This document shows, piece by piece, positions 1 through 10,635 of a DNA stretch of 17,819 nucleotides; within the stretch, counting starts at the first letter, position 1; the number at the start of each line of letters is the position of its first letter. Source of the stretch: Saccoglossus kowalevskii (Eukaryota > Hemichordata > Enteropneusta > Harrimaniidae); contig NW_003138346.1 in NCBI RefSeq assembly GCF_000003605.2, positions 77,140 to 94,958 on the forward strand, read 5' to 3'. The position numbers and the translations under genes were made by a program. A model generated the notes under the pieces. The model saw nothing but the letters and a program-made list of their open reading frames with translations. It was not told the origin of the DNA and did no database searches.

Positions 1-60
1 AGTTCATCATTCAGTCTGGTATGAGTGGTATTGGTAAACTATTACACATTCAGTCTCGGT
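1..60 (+). other. Aberrant left end of the array
   Basis: The first 8 bases do not match the corresponding part of the monomer, whereas bases 9-20 do. The first complete monomer (ATG at 21) carries the rare 22T change (ACTATTAC) and a single inserted C at 57, giving TCTCGG instead of TCTGG. This is the densest cluster of differences in such a short span. It could be the degraded edge of the array, a junction, or low-quality sequence at a contig end; the window alone cannot decide. Confidence 0.55.
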
Positions 61-665
61 ATGAGTGGTATTGGTAAACTAATACACATTCAGTCTGGTA
101 TGAGTGGTATTGGTAAACTAATACACATTCAGTCTGGTATGAGTGGTTTTGGTAAACTAATACACATTCAGGCTGGTATGAGTGGTATTGGTAAACTAAT
201 ACACATTCAGTCTGGTATGAGTGGTATTGGTAAACTAATACACATTCAGTCTGGTATGAGTGGTTTTGGTAAACTAATACACATTCAGTCTGGTATGAGT
301 GGTTTTGGTAAACTAATACACATTCAGTCTGGTATGAGTGGTATTGGTTAACTAATACACATTCAGTCTGGTATGAGTGGTATTGGTAAAGTAATACACA
401 TTCAGTCTGGTATGAGTGGTATTGGTAAACTAATACACATTCAGTCTGGTATGAGTGGTATTGGTAAACTAATACATATTTTGTCTGATATGAGTGGTAT
501 TGGTAAACTAATACACATTCAGTCTGTTATGAGTGGTATTGGTAAAGTAATACACATTCAGTCTGGTATGAGTGGTATTGGTAAAGTAATACACATTTAG
601 TCTGGTATGAGTGGTTTTGGTAAACTAATACACATTCAGTCTGGTATGAGTGGTATTGGTAAAGT

Positions 666-671
666 AATAAA
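666..671 (+). other. AATAAA hexamer in VN monomers (representative)
   Basis: The 25A change of VN monomers turns AATACA into AATAAA. I count about 22 VN monomers. The six VLN monomers have ATTAAA at the same place (for example 1875-1880). Both are the common metazoan poly(A)-signal hexamers, and each is followed by a G/T-rich stretch. This would matter only if the + strand is transcribed, for which there is no evidence here. Confidence 0.25.
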
Positions 672-762
672 CATTCAGTCTGGTATGAGTGGTATTGGTA
701 AACTAATACACATTCAGTCTGGTATGAGTGGTATTGGTAAACTAATACACATTCAGTCTGGT

Positions 763-1074
763 ATGAGTGGTATTGGTAAATTAATACACATTCAGTCTGA
801 TATGAGTGGTATTGGTAAAGTAATAAACATTCAGTCTGGTATGAGTGGTATTGGTAAACTAATACACATTCAGTCTGGTATCAGTGGTATTGGTAAACTA
901 ATACACATTCAGTCTGATATGAGTGGTATTGGTAAACTAATACACATTCAGTCTGGTATGAGTGGTATTAGTAAACTAATACACATTCAGTCTGGTATGA
1001 GTGGTATTGGTAAACTAATACACATTCAGTCTGGTATGAGTGGTATTAGTAAACTAATACACATTCAGTCTGGT
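763..1074 (+). repeat. Module E, copy 1
   Basis: Eight monomers: con-D with a synonymous-type 19T change (AAATTAAT at 778-785), VN, con, I-D whose start is ATC (880), con, S, con, S. The combination of 19T, 38A and the ATC monomer is diagnostic. It recurs intact at 10636-10947 and 16253-16564, and one monomer shorter at 3109-3342. Confidence 0.85.
965..982. repeat. Perfect dyad in S monomers (representative)
   Basis: In S monomers, positions 8-25 read GTATTAGTAAACTAATAC, an 8-bp inverted repeat around AA. The consensus has G at position 13, giving one G-T wobble in the same hairpin. About 30 monomers carry 13A. The V, F, VN and VLN changes fall inside the arms and break pairing. It could form a small hairpin or be a symmetric protein-binding site; no function is shown by the sequence. 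Confidence 0.6.
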
Positions 1075-1620
1075 ATGAGTGGTATTGGTAAACTAATACA
1101 CATTCAGTCTGGTATGAGGGGTTTTGGTAAACTAATACACATTCAGTCTGGTATGAGTGGTATTAGTAAACTAATACACATTCAGTCTGCTATGAGTGGT
1201 ATTGGTAAACTAATACACATTCAGTCTGGTATGAGTGGTATTGGTAAACTAATACACATTCAGTCTGGTATGAGGGGTTTTGGTAAACTAATACACATTC
1301 AGTCCGGTATGAGTGGTTTTGGTAAACTAATACACATTCAGTCTGGTATGAGTGGTATTGGTAAAGTAATACACATTTAGTCTGGTATGAGTGGTATTGG
1401 TAAAGTAATACACATTTAGTCTGGTATGAGTGGCATTGGTAAACTAATACACATTCAGTCTGGTATGAGTGGTATTGGTAAACTAATACACATTCAGTCT
1501 GGTATGAGTGGTTTTGGTAAACTAATACACATTCAGTCTGGTATGAGTGGTATTAGTAAACTAATACACATTCAGTCTGGTATGAGTGGTATTAGTAAAC
1601 TAATACACATTCAGTCTGGT

Positions 1621-2400
1621 ATGAGTGGTATTGGTAAAGTAATACACATTCAGTCTGGTATGAGTGGTATTGGTAAAGTAATAAACATTCAGTCTGGTAT
1701 GAGTGGTATTGGTAAAGTAATACACATTCAGTCTGGTATGAGTGGTATTGGTAAAGTAATAAACATTCAGTCTGGTATGAGTGGTATTGGTAAACTAATA
1801 CACATTCAGTCTGGTATGAGTGGTATTGGTAAACTAATACACATTCAGTCTGGTATGAGTGGTATTGGTAAAGTATTAAACATTCAGTCTGGTATGAGTG
1901 GTATTGGTAAACTAATACACATTCAGTCTGGTATGAGTGGTATTGGTAAACTAATACACATTCAGTCTGGTATGAGTGGTATTGGTAAAGTAATACACAT
2001 TTAGTCTGGTATGAGTGATATTGGTAAAGTAATACACATTTAGTCTGGTATGAGTGGTATTGGTAAACTAATACACATTCAGTCTGGTATGAGTGGTATT
2101 GGTAAACTAATACACATTCAGTCTGGTATGAGTGGTATTAGTAAACTAATACACATTCAGTCTGGTATGAGTGGTATTGGTAAACTAATACACATTCAGT
2201 CTGGTATGAGTGGTATTGGTAAACTAATACACATTCAGTCTGGTATGAGTGGTTTTGGTAAACTAATACACATTCAGTCTGGTATGAGTGGTATTGGTAA
2301 ACTAATACACATTCAGTCTGGTATGAGTGGTATTGGTAAACTAATACACATTCAGTCTGGTATGAGTGGTATTGGTAAACTAATACACATTCAGTCTGGT
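1621..2400 (+). repeat. Module A, 20-monomer higher-order unit, copy 1
   Basis: Order V VN V VN con con VLN con con V* dV* con con S con con F con con con, exactly 20 monomers (780 bp). VLN (ATTAAA at 1875-1880), the paired TAG monomers (2002-2004 and 2041-2043) and the 8A change (GTGATATT) in the second of them mark the unit. The same order appears at 13406-14185 and 14186-14965, 11.8 kb and 12.6 kb away. It leads directly into module B. Confidence 0.88.
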
Positions 2401-2712
2401 ATGAGTGGTATTGGTAAACTAATACACATTCAGTCTGGTATGAGTGGTTTTGGTAAACTAATACACATTCAGGCTGGTATGAGTGGTATTGGTAAACTAA
2501 TACACATTCAGTCTGGTATGAGTGGTATTGGTAAACTAATACACATTCAGTCTGGTATGAGTGGTATTGGTAAACTAATACACATTCAGTCTGGTATGAG
2601 TGGTATTTGTAAACTAATACACATTCAGTCTGGTATGAGTGGTATTAGTAAACTAATACACATTCAGTCTGGTATGAGTAGTATTAGTAAACTAATACAC
2701 ATTCAGTCTGGT
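2401..2712 (+). repeat. Mosaic junction B to A to D
   Basis: Module B begins normally (con, FA with 34G at 2473, con, con). Where F F is expected there is con, a C monomer (TTTGT, from 2596), S and SS. The run con-C-S also occurs at 14615-14731, inside module A. The next monomer, SS, belongs to the T/SS part of module D. Three modules are therefore joined within eight monomers. Confidence 0.72.
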
Positions 2713-3108
2713 ATGAGTGGTATTGGTAAACTAATACACATTCACTCTGGTATGAGTGGTATTGGTAAACTAATACACATTCAGTCTGGTATGAGTGGTA
2801 TTGGTAAACTAATACACATTCAGTCTGGTATGAGTGGTATTGGTAAAGTAATACACATTCAGTCTGGTATGAGTGGTATTACTAAACTAATACACACTCA
2901 GTCTGGTAATGGTATGAGTAGTATTAGTAAACTAATACACATTCACTCTGGTATGAGTGGTATTGGTAAACTAATACACATTCAGTCTGGTATGAGTGGT
3001 ATTGGTAAACTAATACACATTCAGTCTGGTATGAGTGGTATTGGTAAACTAATACACATTCAGTCTGGTATGGGTGGTATTGGTAAACTAATACACATTC
3101 AGTCTGGT
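2713..3108 (+). repeat. Module D fragment with 6-bp insertion
   Basis: Order con-H con con V T SS-H con con con, then a private 5G monomer (ATGGGT at 3070). The T monomer (13A, 14C at 2881-2882, 29C) is followed by six extra bases, GGTAAT at 2905-2910, adding another GGTA block at the monomer boundary. This is the only multi-base indel in the window. It keeps the reading frame, but other indels do not, so this is not evidence for coding. Confidence 0.8.
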
Positions 3109-3342
3109 ATGAGTGGTATTGGTAAACTAATACACATTCAGTCTGATATGAGTGGTATTGGTAAAGTAATAAACATTCAGTCTGGTATGAGTGGTATTGG
3201 TAAACTAATACACATTCAGTCTGATATGAGTGGTATTGGTAAACTAATACACATTCAGTCTGGTATGAGTGGTATTAGTAAACTAATACACATTCAGTCT
3301 GGTATGAGTGGTATTGGTAAACTAATACACATTCAGTCTGGT
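3109..3342 (+). repeat. Module E, shortened copy
   Basis: Order con-D VN con-D con S con. Compared with the full module at 763-1074, the con and I-D pair is replaced by one monomer (3187-3225) that has the normal ATG of con and the 38A end of I-D. A one-monomer deletion by unequal exchange between those neighbours explains it. The module then passes straight into VLN of a truncated module A. Confidence 0.68.
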
Positions 3343-4278
3343 ATGAGTGGTATTGGTAAAGTATTAAACATTCAGTCTGGTATGAGTGGTATTGGTAAAC
3401 TAATACACATTCAGTCTGGTATGAGTGGTATTGGTAAACTAATACACATTCAGTCTGGTATGAGTGGTATTGGTAAAGTAATACACATTTAGTCTGGTAT
3501 GAGTGGTATTGGTAAAGTAATACACATTCAGTCTGGTATGAGTGGTATTGGTAAACTAATACACATTCAGTCTGGTATGAGTGGTATTAGTAAACTAATA
3601 CACATTCAGTCTGGTATGAGTGGTATTGGTAAACTAATACACATTCAGTCTGGTATGAGTGGTATTGGTAAACTAATACACATTCAGTCTGGTATGAGTG
3701 GTTTTGGTAAACTAATACACATTCAGTCTGGTATGAGTGGTATTGGTAAACTGATACACATTCAGTCTGGTATGAGTGGTATTGGTAAACTAATACAAAT
3801 TCAGTCTGGTATGAGTGGTATTGGTAAACTAATACACATTCAGTCTGGTATGAGTGGTATTGGTAAACTAATACACATTCAGTCAGGTATGAGTGGTTTT
3901 GGTAAACTAATACACATTCAGGCTGGTATGAGTGGTATTGGTAAACTAATACACATTCAGTCTGGTATGAGTGGTATTGGTAAACTAATACACATTCAGT
4001 CTGGTATGAGTGGTTTTGGTAAACTAATACACATTCAGTCTGGTATGAGTGGTTTTGGTAAACTAATACACATTCAGTCTGGTATGAGTGGTATTGGTAA
4101 ACTAATACACATTCAGTCTGGTATGAGTGGTATTGGTAAACTAATACACATTCAGTCTGGTATGAGTGGTATTGGTAAAGTAATACACATTCAGTCTGGT
4201 ATGAGTGGTATTGGTAAACTAATACACATTCAGTCTGGTATGAGTGGTATTGGTAAACTAATACACATTTAGTCTGGT
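3343..4278 (+). repeat. Truncated module A followed by complete module B
   Basis: VLN con con V* V con S con con F con con con con FA (34G at 3922) con con F F con con V con con*. The 5' part of A (V VN V VN con con) is absent, and one consensus monomer before S is missing. Private substitutions are CTG at about 3752, CAAATT at about 3797 and TCA at about 3885. The block ends in TAG at 4270-4272. Confidence 0.78.
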
Positions 4279-4592
4279 ATGAGTGGTATTGGTAAACTAA
4301 TACACATTCAGTCTGTTATGAGTGGTATTGGTAAAGTAATACACATTCAGACTGGTATGAGTGGTATTGATAAACTAAATACACATTCAGTCTGATATGA
4401 GTGGTATTGGTAAAGTAATAAACATTCAGTCTGGTATGAGTGGTATTGGTAAACTAATACACATTCAGTCTGGTATGAGTGGTATTGGTAAACTAATACA
4501 CATTCAGTCATGGTATGAGTGGTATTGGTAAAGTAATAAACATTCAGTCTGGTATGAGTGGTTTTGGTAAACTAATACACATTCAGTCTGGT
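4279..4592 (+). repeat. Module C variant with shared +1 insertion
   Basis: con-v (38T at 4316), V ending CAGACT, a 14A monomer (GATAAA) with an extra A in CTAAAT at 4376-4379, then VN con con VN F. The second con carries an extra A near 4510 (TCATGG). Except for that last insertion, the order and rare markers down to VN match 12352-12664 at an offset of exactly 8,112 bp (208 monomers). Confidence 0.83.
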
Positions 4593-5216
4593 ATGAGTGG
4601 GTTTGGTAAACTAATACACATTCAGTCTGGTATGAGTGGTATTGGTAAACTAATACACATTCAGTCTGGTATGAGTGGTATTGGTAAACTAATACACATT
4701 CAGTCTGGTATGAGTGGTATTGGTAAACTAATACACATTCACTCTGGTATGAGTGGTATTGGTAAACTAATACACATTCAGTCTGGTATGAGTGGTTTTG
4801 GTAAACTAATACACATTCAGTCTGGTATGAGTGGTTTTGGTAAACTAATACACATTCAGTCTGGTATGAGTGGTATTGGTAAACTAATACACATTCAGTC
4901 TGGTATGAGTGGTATTGGTAAACTAATACACATTCAGTCTGGTATGAGTGGTATTGGTAAACTAATACACATTCAGTCTGGTATGAGTGGTATTGGTAAA
5001 CTAATACACATTCAGTCTGGTATGAGTGGTATTGGTAAAGTAATACATATTCAGTCTGGTATGAGTGGTATTACTAAACTAATACACACTCAGTCTGGTA
5101 TGAGTAGTATTAGTAAACTAATACACATTCACTCTGGTATGAGTGGTATTGGTAAACTAATACACATTCAGTCTGGTATGAGTGGTATTGGTAAAGTAAT
5201 ACACATTCAGTCTGGT
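4593..5216 (+). repeat. Module D, copy without the leading T/SS pair
   Basis: Fg (GGG at 4599-4601) con con con-H con F F con con con con V T SS-H con V. The run Fg through V, then T, is the same as 7672-8153. The V at 5022 has the private CATATT change. Here T is complete (29C) and is followed by SS-H. At 8140 the T monomer changes identity half-way. Confidence 0.8.
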
Positions 5217-6152
5217 ATGAGTGGTATTGGTAAAGTAATACACATTCAGTCTGGTATGAGTGGTATTGGTAAAGTAATAAACATTCAGTCTGGTATGAGT
5301 GGTATTGGTAAACTAATACACATTCAGTCTGGTATGAGTGGTATTGGTAAACTAATACACATTCAGTCTGGTATGAGTGGTATTGGTAAACTAATACACA
5401 TTCAGTCTGGTATGAGTGGTATTGGTAAAGTAATAAACATTCAGTCTGGTATGAGTGGTATTGGTAAAGTAATACACATTCAGTCTGGTATGAGTGGTAT
5501 TGGTAAAGTAATAAACATTCAGTCTGGTATGAGTGGTATTGGTAAACTAATACACATTCAGTCTGGTATGAGTGGTATTGGTAAACTAATACACATTCAG
5601 TCTGGTATGAGTGGTATTGGTAAAGTATTAAACATTCAGTCTGGTATGAGTGGTATTGGTAAACTAATACACATTCAGTCTGGTATGAGTGGTATTGGTA
5701 AACTAATACACATTCAGTCTGGTATGAGTGGTATTGGTAAAGTAATACACATTTAGTCTGGTATGAGTGGTATTGGTAAAGTAATACACATTTAGTCTGG
5801 TATGAGTGGTATTGGTAAACTAATACACATTCAGTCTGGTATGAGTGGTATTAGTAAACTAATACACATTCAGTCTGGTATGAGTGGTATTGGTAAACTA
5901 ATACACATTCAGTCTGGTATGAGTGGTATTGGTAAACTAATACACATTCAGTCTGGTATGAGTGGTTTTGGTAAACTAATACACATTCAGTCTGGTATGA
6001 GTGGTATTGGTAAACTAATACACATTCAGTCTGGTATGAGTGGTATTGGTAAACTATTACACATTCAGTCTGGTATGAGTGGTATTGGTAAACTAATACA
6101 CATTCAGTCTGGTATGAGTGGTATTGGTAAACTAATACACATTCAGTCTGGT
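5217..6152 (+). repeat. Module A, degenerate copy
   Basis: V VN con con con VN V VN con con VLN con con V* V* con S con con F con a 22T monomer (ACTATTAC at about 6053-6060) con con. Against the full unit, one consensus monomer before S is missing and the second TAG monomer lacks 8A. The 22T monomer shares its rare change with the first monomer of the window (from 21). In both places it is followed by con con FA, which links this block to the left end. Confidence 0.78.
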
Positions 6153-6503
6153 ATGAGTGGTTTTGGTAAACTAATACACATTCAGGCTGGTATGAGTGGT
6201 ATTGGTAAACTAATACACATTCAGTCTGGTATGAGTGGTATTGGTAAACTAATACACATTCAGTCTGGTATGAGTGGTTTTGGTAAACTAATACACATTC
6301 AGTCTGGTATGAGTGGTTTTGGTAAACTAATACACATTCAGTCTGGTATGAGTGGTATTGGTAAACTAATACACATTCAGTCTGGTATGAGTGGTATTGG
6401 TAAAGTAATACACATTCAGTCTGGTATGAGTGGTATTGGTAAACTAATACACATTCAGTCTGGTATGAGTGGTATTGGTAAACTAATACATATTTAGTCT
6501 GAT
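6153..6503 (+). repeat. Module B copy ending CATATTTAG
   Basis: FA (34G at 6186) con con F F con V con con*, one consensus monomer shorter than the usual B. The terminal monomer combines CATATT, TAG (6495-6497) and the 38A end. That combination is otherwise seen only at 15964-15980; the matching monomer near 475-490 has TTG in place of TAG. Confidence 0.8.
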
Positions 6504-7320
6504 ATGAGTGGTATTGGTAACTAATACACATTCAGTCTGTTATGAGTGGTATTGGTAAAGTTATACACATTCATCTGGTATGAGTGGTATTGGTAAAGTA
6601 ATACACATTTAGTCTGGTATGAGTGGTATTGGTAAACTAATACACATTCAGTCTGGTATGAGGGGTTTTGGTAAACTAATACACATTCAGTCCGGTATGA
6701 GTGGTTTTGGTAAACTAATACACATTCAGTCTGGTATGAGTGGTATTGGTAAAGTAATACACATTTAGTCTGGTATGAGTGGTATTGGTAAAGTAATACA
6801 CATTTAGTCTGGTATGAGTGGCATTGGTAAACTAATACACATTCAGTCTGGTATGAGTGGTATTGGTAAACTAATACACATTCAGTCTGGTATGAGTGGT
6901 TTTGGTAAACTAATACACATTCAGTCTGGTATGAGTGGTTTTGGTAAACTAATACACATTCAGTCTGGTATGAGTGGTATTGGTAAACTAATACACATTC
7001 AGTCTGGTATGAGTGGTATTGGTAAAGTAATACACATTTAGTCTGGTATAAGTGGTATTGGTAAACTAATACACATTCAGTCTGGTATGAGTGGTATTGG
7101 TAAAGTAATACACATTCAGTCTGGTATGAGTGGTATTGGTAAAGTAATACACATTCAGTCTGGTATGAGTGGTATTGGTAAACTAATACACATTCAGTCT
7201 GGTATGAGTGGTATTGGTAAACTAATACACATTCAGTCTGGTATGAGTGGTATTAGTAAACTAATACACATTCAGTCTGGTATGAGTGGTATTAGTAAAC
7301 TAATACACATTCAGTCTGGT
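6504..7320 (+). repeat. Module C with two deletions, then a copy of 1231-1542
   Basis: The con-v monomer lacks one A of GGTAAAC (near 6520), and the next V monomer lacks the G of CAG (near 6574). Then V* con RF F V* V* con (9C) con F F con V* I V V con con S S. The eight monomers 6619-6930 reproduce 1231-1542, including the rare TCCGG (C at 6693, matching 1305). The copy at 16721-17032 has TCTGG at that site. The I monomer at 7048 begins ATA. Confidence 0.8.
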
Positions 7321-8100
7321 ATGAGTGGTATTGGTAAACTAATACACATTCAGTCTGGTATGAGTGGTATTGGTAAACTAATACACATTCAGTCTGGTAT
7401 GAGTGGTATTGGTAAACTAATACACATTCAGTCTGGTATGAGTGGTTTTGGTAAACTAATACACATTCAGTCTGGTATGAGTGGTATTACTAAACTAATA
7501 CACACTCAGTCTGGTATGAGTAGTATTAGTAAACTAATACACATTCAGTCTGGTATGAGTGGTATTGGTAAACTAATACACATTCAGTCTGGTATGAGTG
7601 GTATTGGTAAACTAATACACATTCAGTCTGGTATGAGTGGTTTTGGTAAACTAATACACATTCAGTCTGGTATGAGTGGGTTTGGTAAACTAATACACAT
7701 TCAGTCTGGTATGAGTGGTATTGGTAAACTAATACACATTCAGTCTGGTATGAGTGGTATTGGTAAACTAATACACATTCAGTCTGGTATGAGTGGTATT
7801 GGTAAACTAATACACATTCACTCTGGTATGAGTGGTATTGGTAAACTAATACACATTCAGTCTGGTATGAGTGGTTTTGGTAAACTAATACACATTCAGT
7901 CTGGTATGAGTGGTTTTGGTAAACTAATACACATTCAGTCTGGTATGAGTGGTATTGGTAAACTAATACACATTCAGTCTGGTATGAGTGGTATTGGTAA
8001 ACTAATACACATTCAGTCTGGTATGAGTGGTATTGGTAAACTAATACACATTCAGTCTGGTATGAGTGGTATTGGTAAACTAATACACATTCAGTCTGGT
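7321..8100 (+). repeat. Module D plus flanks, copy 1 of a 64-monomer duplication
   Basis: con con con F T SS con con F Fg con con con-H con F F con con con con, 20 monomers. The same order is present at 9817-10596. Markers T (7489 against 9985) and GGG of Fg (7678 against 10174) are both exactly 2,496 bp apart. The first 15 monomers also resemble 8336-8920, 26 monomers further on, where Fg is replaced by a 10T+19G monomer. Confidence 0.85.
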
Positions 8101-8139
8101 ATGAGTGGTATTGGTAAAGTAATACACATTCAGTCTGGT

Positions 8140-8178
8140 ATGAGTGGTATTACTAAACTAATACACATTCAGTCTGTT
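8140..8178 (+). repeat. Chimeric monomer, T-type start and con-v end
   Basis: The left part has 13A and 14C (8152-8153), diagnostic of T. The right part has a normal T at position 29 (8168), where T copies carry C, and 38T at 8177, diagnostic of con-v. The V before it matches the end of module D and the V V F V after it matches module C. This is a recombination joint whose crossover lies between 8153 and 8168. Confidence 0.75.
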
Positions 8179-8959
8179 ATGAGTGGTATTGGTAAAGTAA
8201 TACACATTCAGTCTGGTATGAGTGGTATTGGTAAAGTAATACACATTTCAGTCTGGTATGAGTGGTTTTGGTAAACTAATACACATTCAGTCTGGTATGA
8301 GTGGTATTGGTAAAGTAATACACATTCAGTCTGGTATGAGTGGTATTGGTAAACTAATACACATTCAGTCTGGTATGAGTGGTATTGGTAAACTAATACA
8401 CATTCAGTCTGGTATGAGTGGTATTGGTAAACTAATACACATTCAGTCTGGTATGAGTGGTTTTGGTAAACTAATACACATTCAGTCTGGTATGAGTGGT
8501 ATTACTAAACTAATACACACTCAGTCTGGTATGAGTAGTATTAGTAAACTAATACACATTCAGTCTGGTATGAGTGGTATTGGTAAACTAATACACATTC
8601 AGTCTGGTATGAGTGGTATTGGTAAACTAATACACATTCAGTCTGATATGAGTGGTTTTGGTAAACTAATACACATTCAGTCTGGTATGAGTGGTTTTGG
8701 TAAAGTAATACACATTCAGTCTGGTATGAGTGGTATTGGTAAACTAATACACATTCAGTCTGGTATGAGTGGTATTGGTAAACTAATACACATTCAGTCT
8801 GGTATGAGTGGTATTGGTAAACTAATACACATTCACTCTGGTATGAGTGGTATTGGTAAACTAATACACATTCAGTCTGGTATGAGTGGTTTTGGTAAAC
8901 TAATACACATTCAGTCTGGTATGAGTGGTATTGGTAAACTAATACACATTCAGTCTGGT
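8179..8959 (+). repeat. Module C remnant and second module D variant
   Basis: V V F V con con con F T SS con con-D F then a 10T+19G monomer, con con con-H con F con. The second V has ACATTTCAG at 8242-8250, one base longer than either CATTCAG or CATTTAG. It sits in the slot where other C modules have TAG or TTATTC. The stretch from 8336 repeats 7321-7905 with two private changes. Confidence 0.75.
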
Positions 8960-9855
8960 ATGAGTGGTATTGGTAAACTAATACACATTCAGTCTGGTAT
9001 GAGTGGTATTGGTAAAGTAATACACATTCAGTCTGGTATGAGTGGTATTGGTAAACTAATACACATTCAGTCTGGTATGAGTGGTATTGGTAAACTAATA
9101 CACATTCAGTCTGGTATGAGTGGTATTGGTAAACTAATACACATTCAGTCTGGTATGAGTGGTTTTGGTAAACTAATACACATTCAGGCTGGTATGAGTG
9201 GTATTGGTAAACTAATACACATTCAGTCTGGTATGAGTGGTATTGGTAAACTAATACACATTCAGTCTGGTATGAGTGGTTTTGGTAAACTAATACACAT
9301 TCAGTCTGGTATGAGTGGTTTTGGTAAACTAATACACATTCAGTCTGGTATGAGTGGTATTGGTAAACTAATACACATTCAGTCTGGTATGAGTGGTATT
9401 GGTAAACTAATACACATTCAGTCTGGTATGAGTGGTATTGGTAAAGTAATACACATTCAGTCTGGTATGAGTGGTATTGGTAAACTAATACACATTCAGT
9501 CTGGTATGAGTGGTATTGGTAAACTAATACACATTTAGTCTGGTATGAGTGGTATTGATAAACTAATACACATTCAGTCTGTTATGAGTGGTCTTGGTAA
9601 AGTAATACACATTCAGTCTGGTATGAGTGGTATTGGTAAAGTAATACACATTTATTCTGGTATGAGTGGTTTTGGTAAACTAATACACATTCAGTCTGGT
9701 ATGAGTGGTATTGGTAAAGTAATACACATTCAGTCTGGTATGAGTGGTATTGGTAAACTAATACACATTCAGTCTGGTATGAGTGGTATTGGTAAAGTAA
9801 TACACATTCAGTCTGGTATGAGTGGTATTGGTAAACTATACACATTCAGTCTGGT
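8960..9855 (+). repeat. Modules B and C, copy 1 of the 64-monomer duplication
   Basis: con V con con con FA (34G at 9188) con con F F con con V con con* (TAG 9536-9538), con-v with 14A, V with GTCTTGG, V with TTATTC (9648-9655), F V con V con. It repeats at 11455-12351 with the same order, including the rare TTATTC. Private differences here are 14A near 9558, the C near 9594 and loss of one A near 9838. Confidence 0.86.
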
Positions 9856-10596
9856 ATGAGTGGTATTGGTAAACTAATACACATTCAGTCTGGTATGAGT
9901 GGTATTGGTAAACTAATACACATTCAGTCTGGTATGAGTGGTTTTGGTAAACTAATACACATTCAGTCTGGTATGAGTGGTATTACTAAACTAATACACA
10001 CTCAGTCTGGTATGAGTAGTATTAGTAAACTAATACACATTCAGTCTGGTATGAGTGGTATTGGTAAACTAATACACATTCAGTCTGGTATGAGTGGTAT
10101 TGGTAAACTAATACACATTCAGTCTGGTATGAGTGGTTTTGGTAAACTAATACACATTCAGTCTGGTATGAGTGGGTTTGGTAAACTAATACACATTCAG
10201 TCTGGTATGAGTGGTATTGGTAAACTAATACACATTCAGTCTGGTATGAGTGGTATTGGTAAACTAATACACATTCAGTCTGGTATGAGTGGTATTGGTA
10301 AACTAATACACATTCACTCTGGTATGAGTGGTATTGGTAAACTAATACACATTCAGTCTGGTATGAGTGGTTTTGGTAAACTAATACACATTCAGTCTGG
10401 TATGAGTGGTTTTGGTAAACTAATACACATTCAGTCTGGTATGAGTGGTATTGGTAAACTAATACACATTCAGTCTGGTATGAGTGGTATTGGTAAACTA
10501 ATACACATTCAGTCTGGTATGAGTGGTATTGGTAAACTAATACACATTCAGTCTGGTATGAGTGGTATTGGTAAACTAATACACATTCAGTCTGGT
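9817..10596 (+). repeat. Module D plus flanks, copy 2 of the 64-monomer duplication
   Basis: The order is the same as 7321-8100, including T at 9985, SS at 10012, Fg with GGG at 10174-10176 and con-H near 10315. The first monomer is 38 bp because of the deletion near 9838. The match stops at 10597, where copy 1 has V and this copy has con-H leading into module E. Confidence 0.85.
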
Positions 10597-10635
10597 ATGA
10601 GTGGTATTGGTAAACTAATACACATTCACTCTGGT

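Larger units (their letters stand above)
61..1638 (+). repeat. Long duplicated block, copy 1 (B-C-E modules)
   Basis: Monomer order is con con FA con con F F, a TAA-bearing monomer (349-351), V con con(CATATT)-D con-v V V* F VN con con con-D VN con I-D con S con S con RF S, a 38C monomer, con RF F V* V* con (9C) con F S S. The same order with the same rare markers recurs at 15512-17128. By eye I find three substitutions (482, 1237 and 1305 against 15972, 16727 and 16795) and one missing consensus monomer just before the TAA copy. Downstream of 1638 the two copies stop matching. Confidence 0.88.

Noticed and set aside
5851-6531. A 226-codon reverse-strand frame (repeat of the YQYHSYQTECVLV type), also 9582-9845
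   Set aside because: The reverse frame is open in consensus monomers and stops at S monomers. An ATG appears only because of 1-bp deletions near 6520 and 9838. It is a shadow of the satellite.
6504-6619. The two deletions near 6520 and 6574 as a functional frameshift
   Set aside because: They fall in a non-coding array. The first is loss of one A in a run, which could also be a consensus error.
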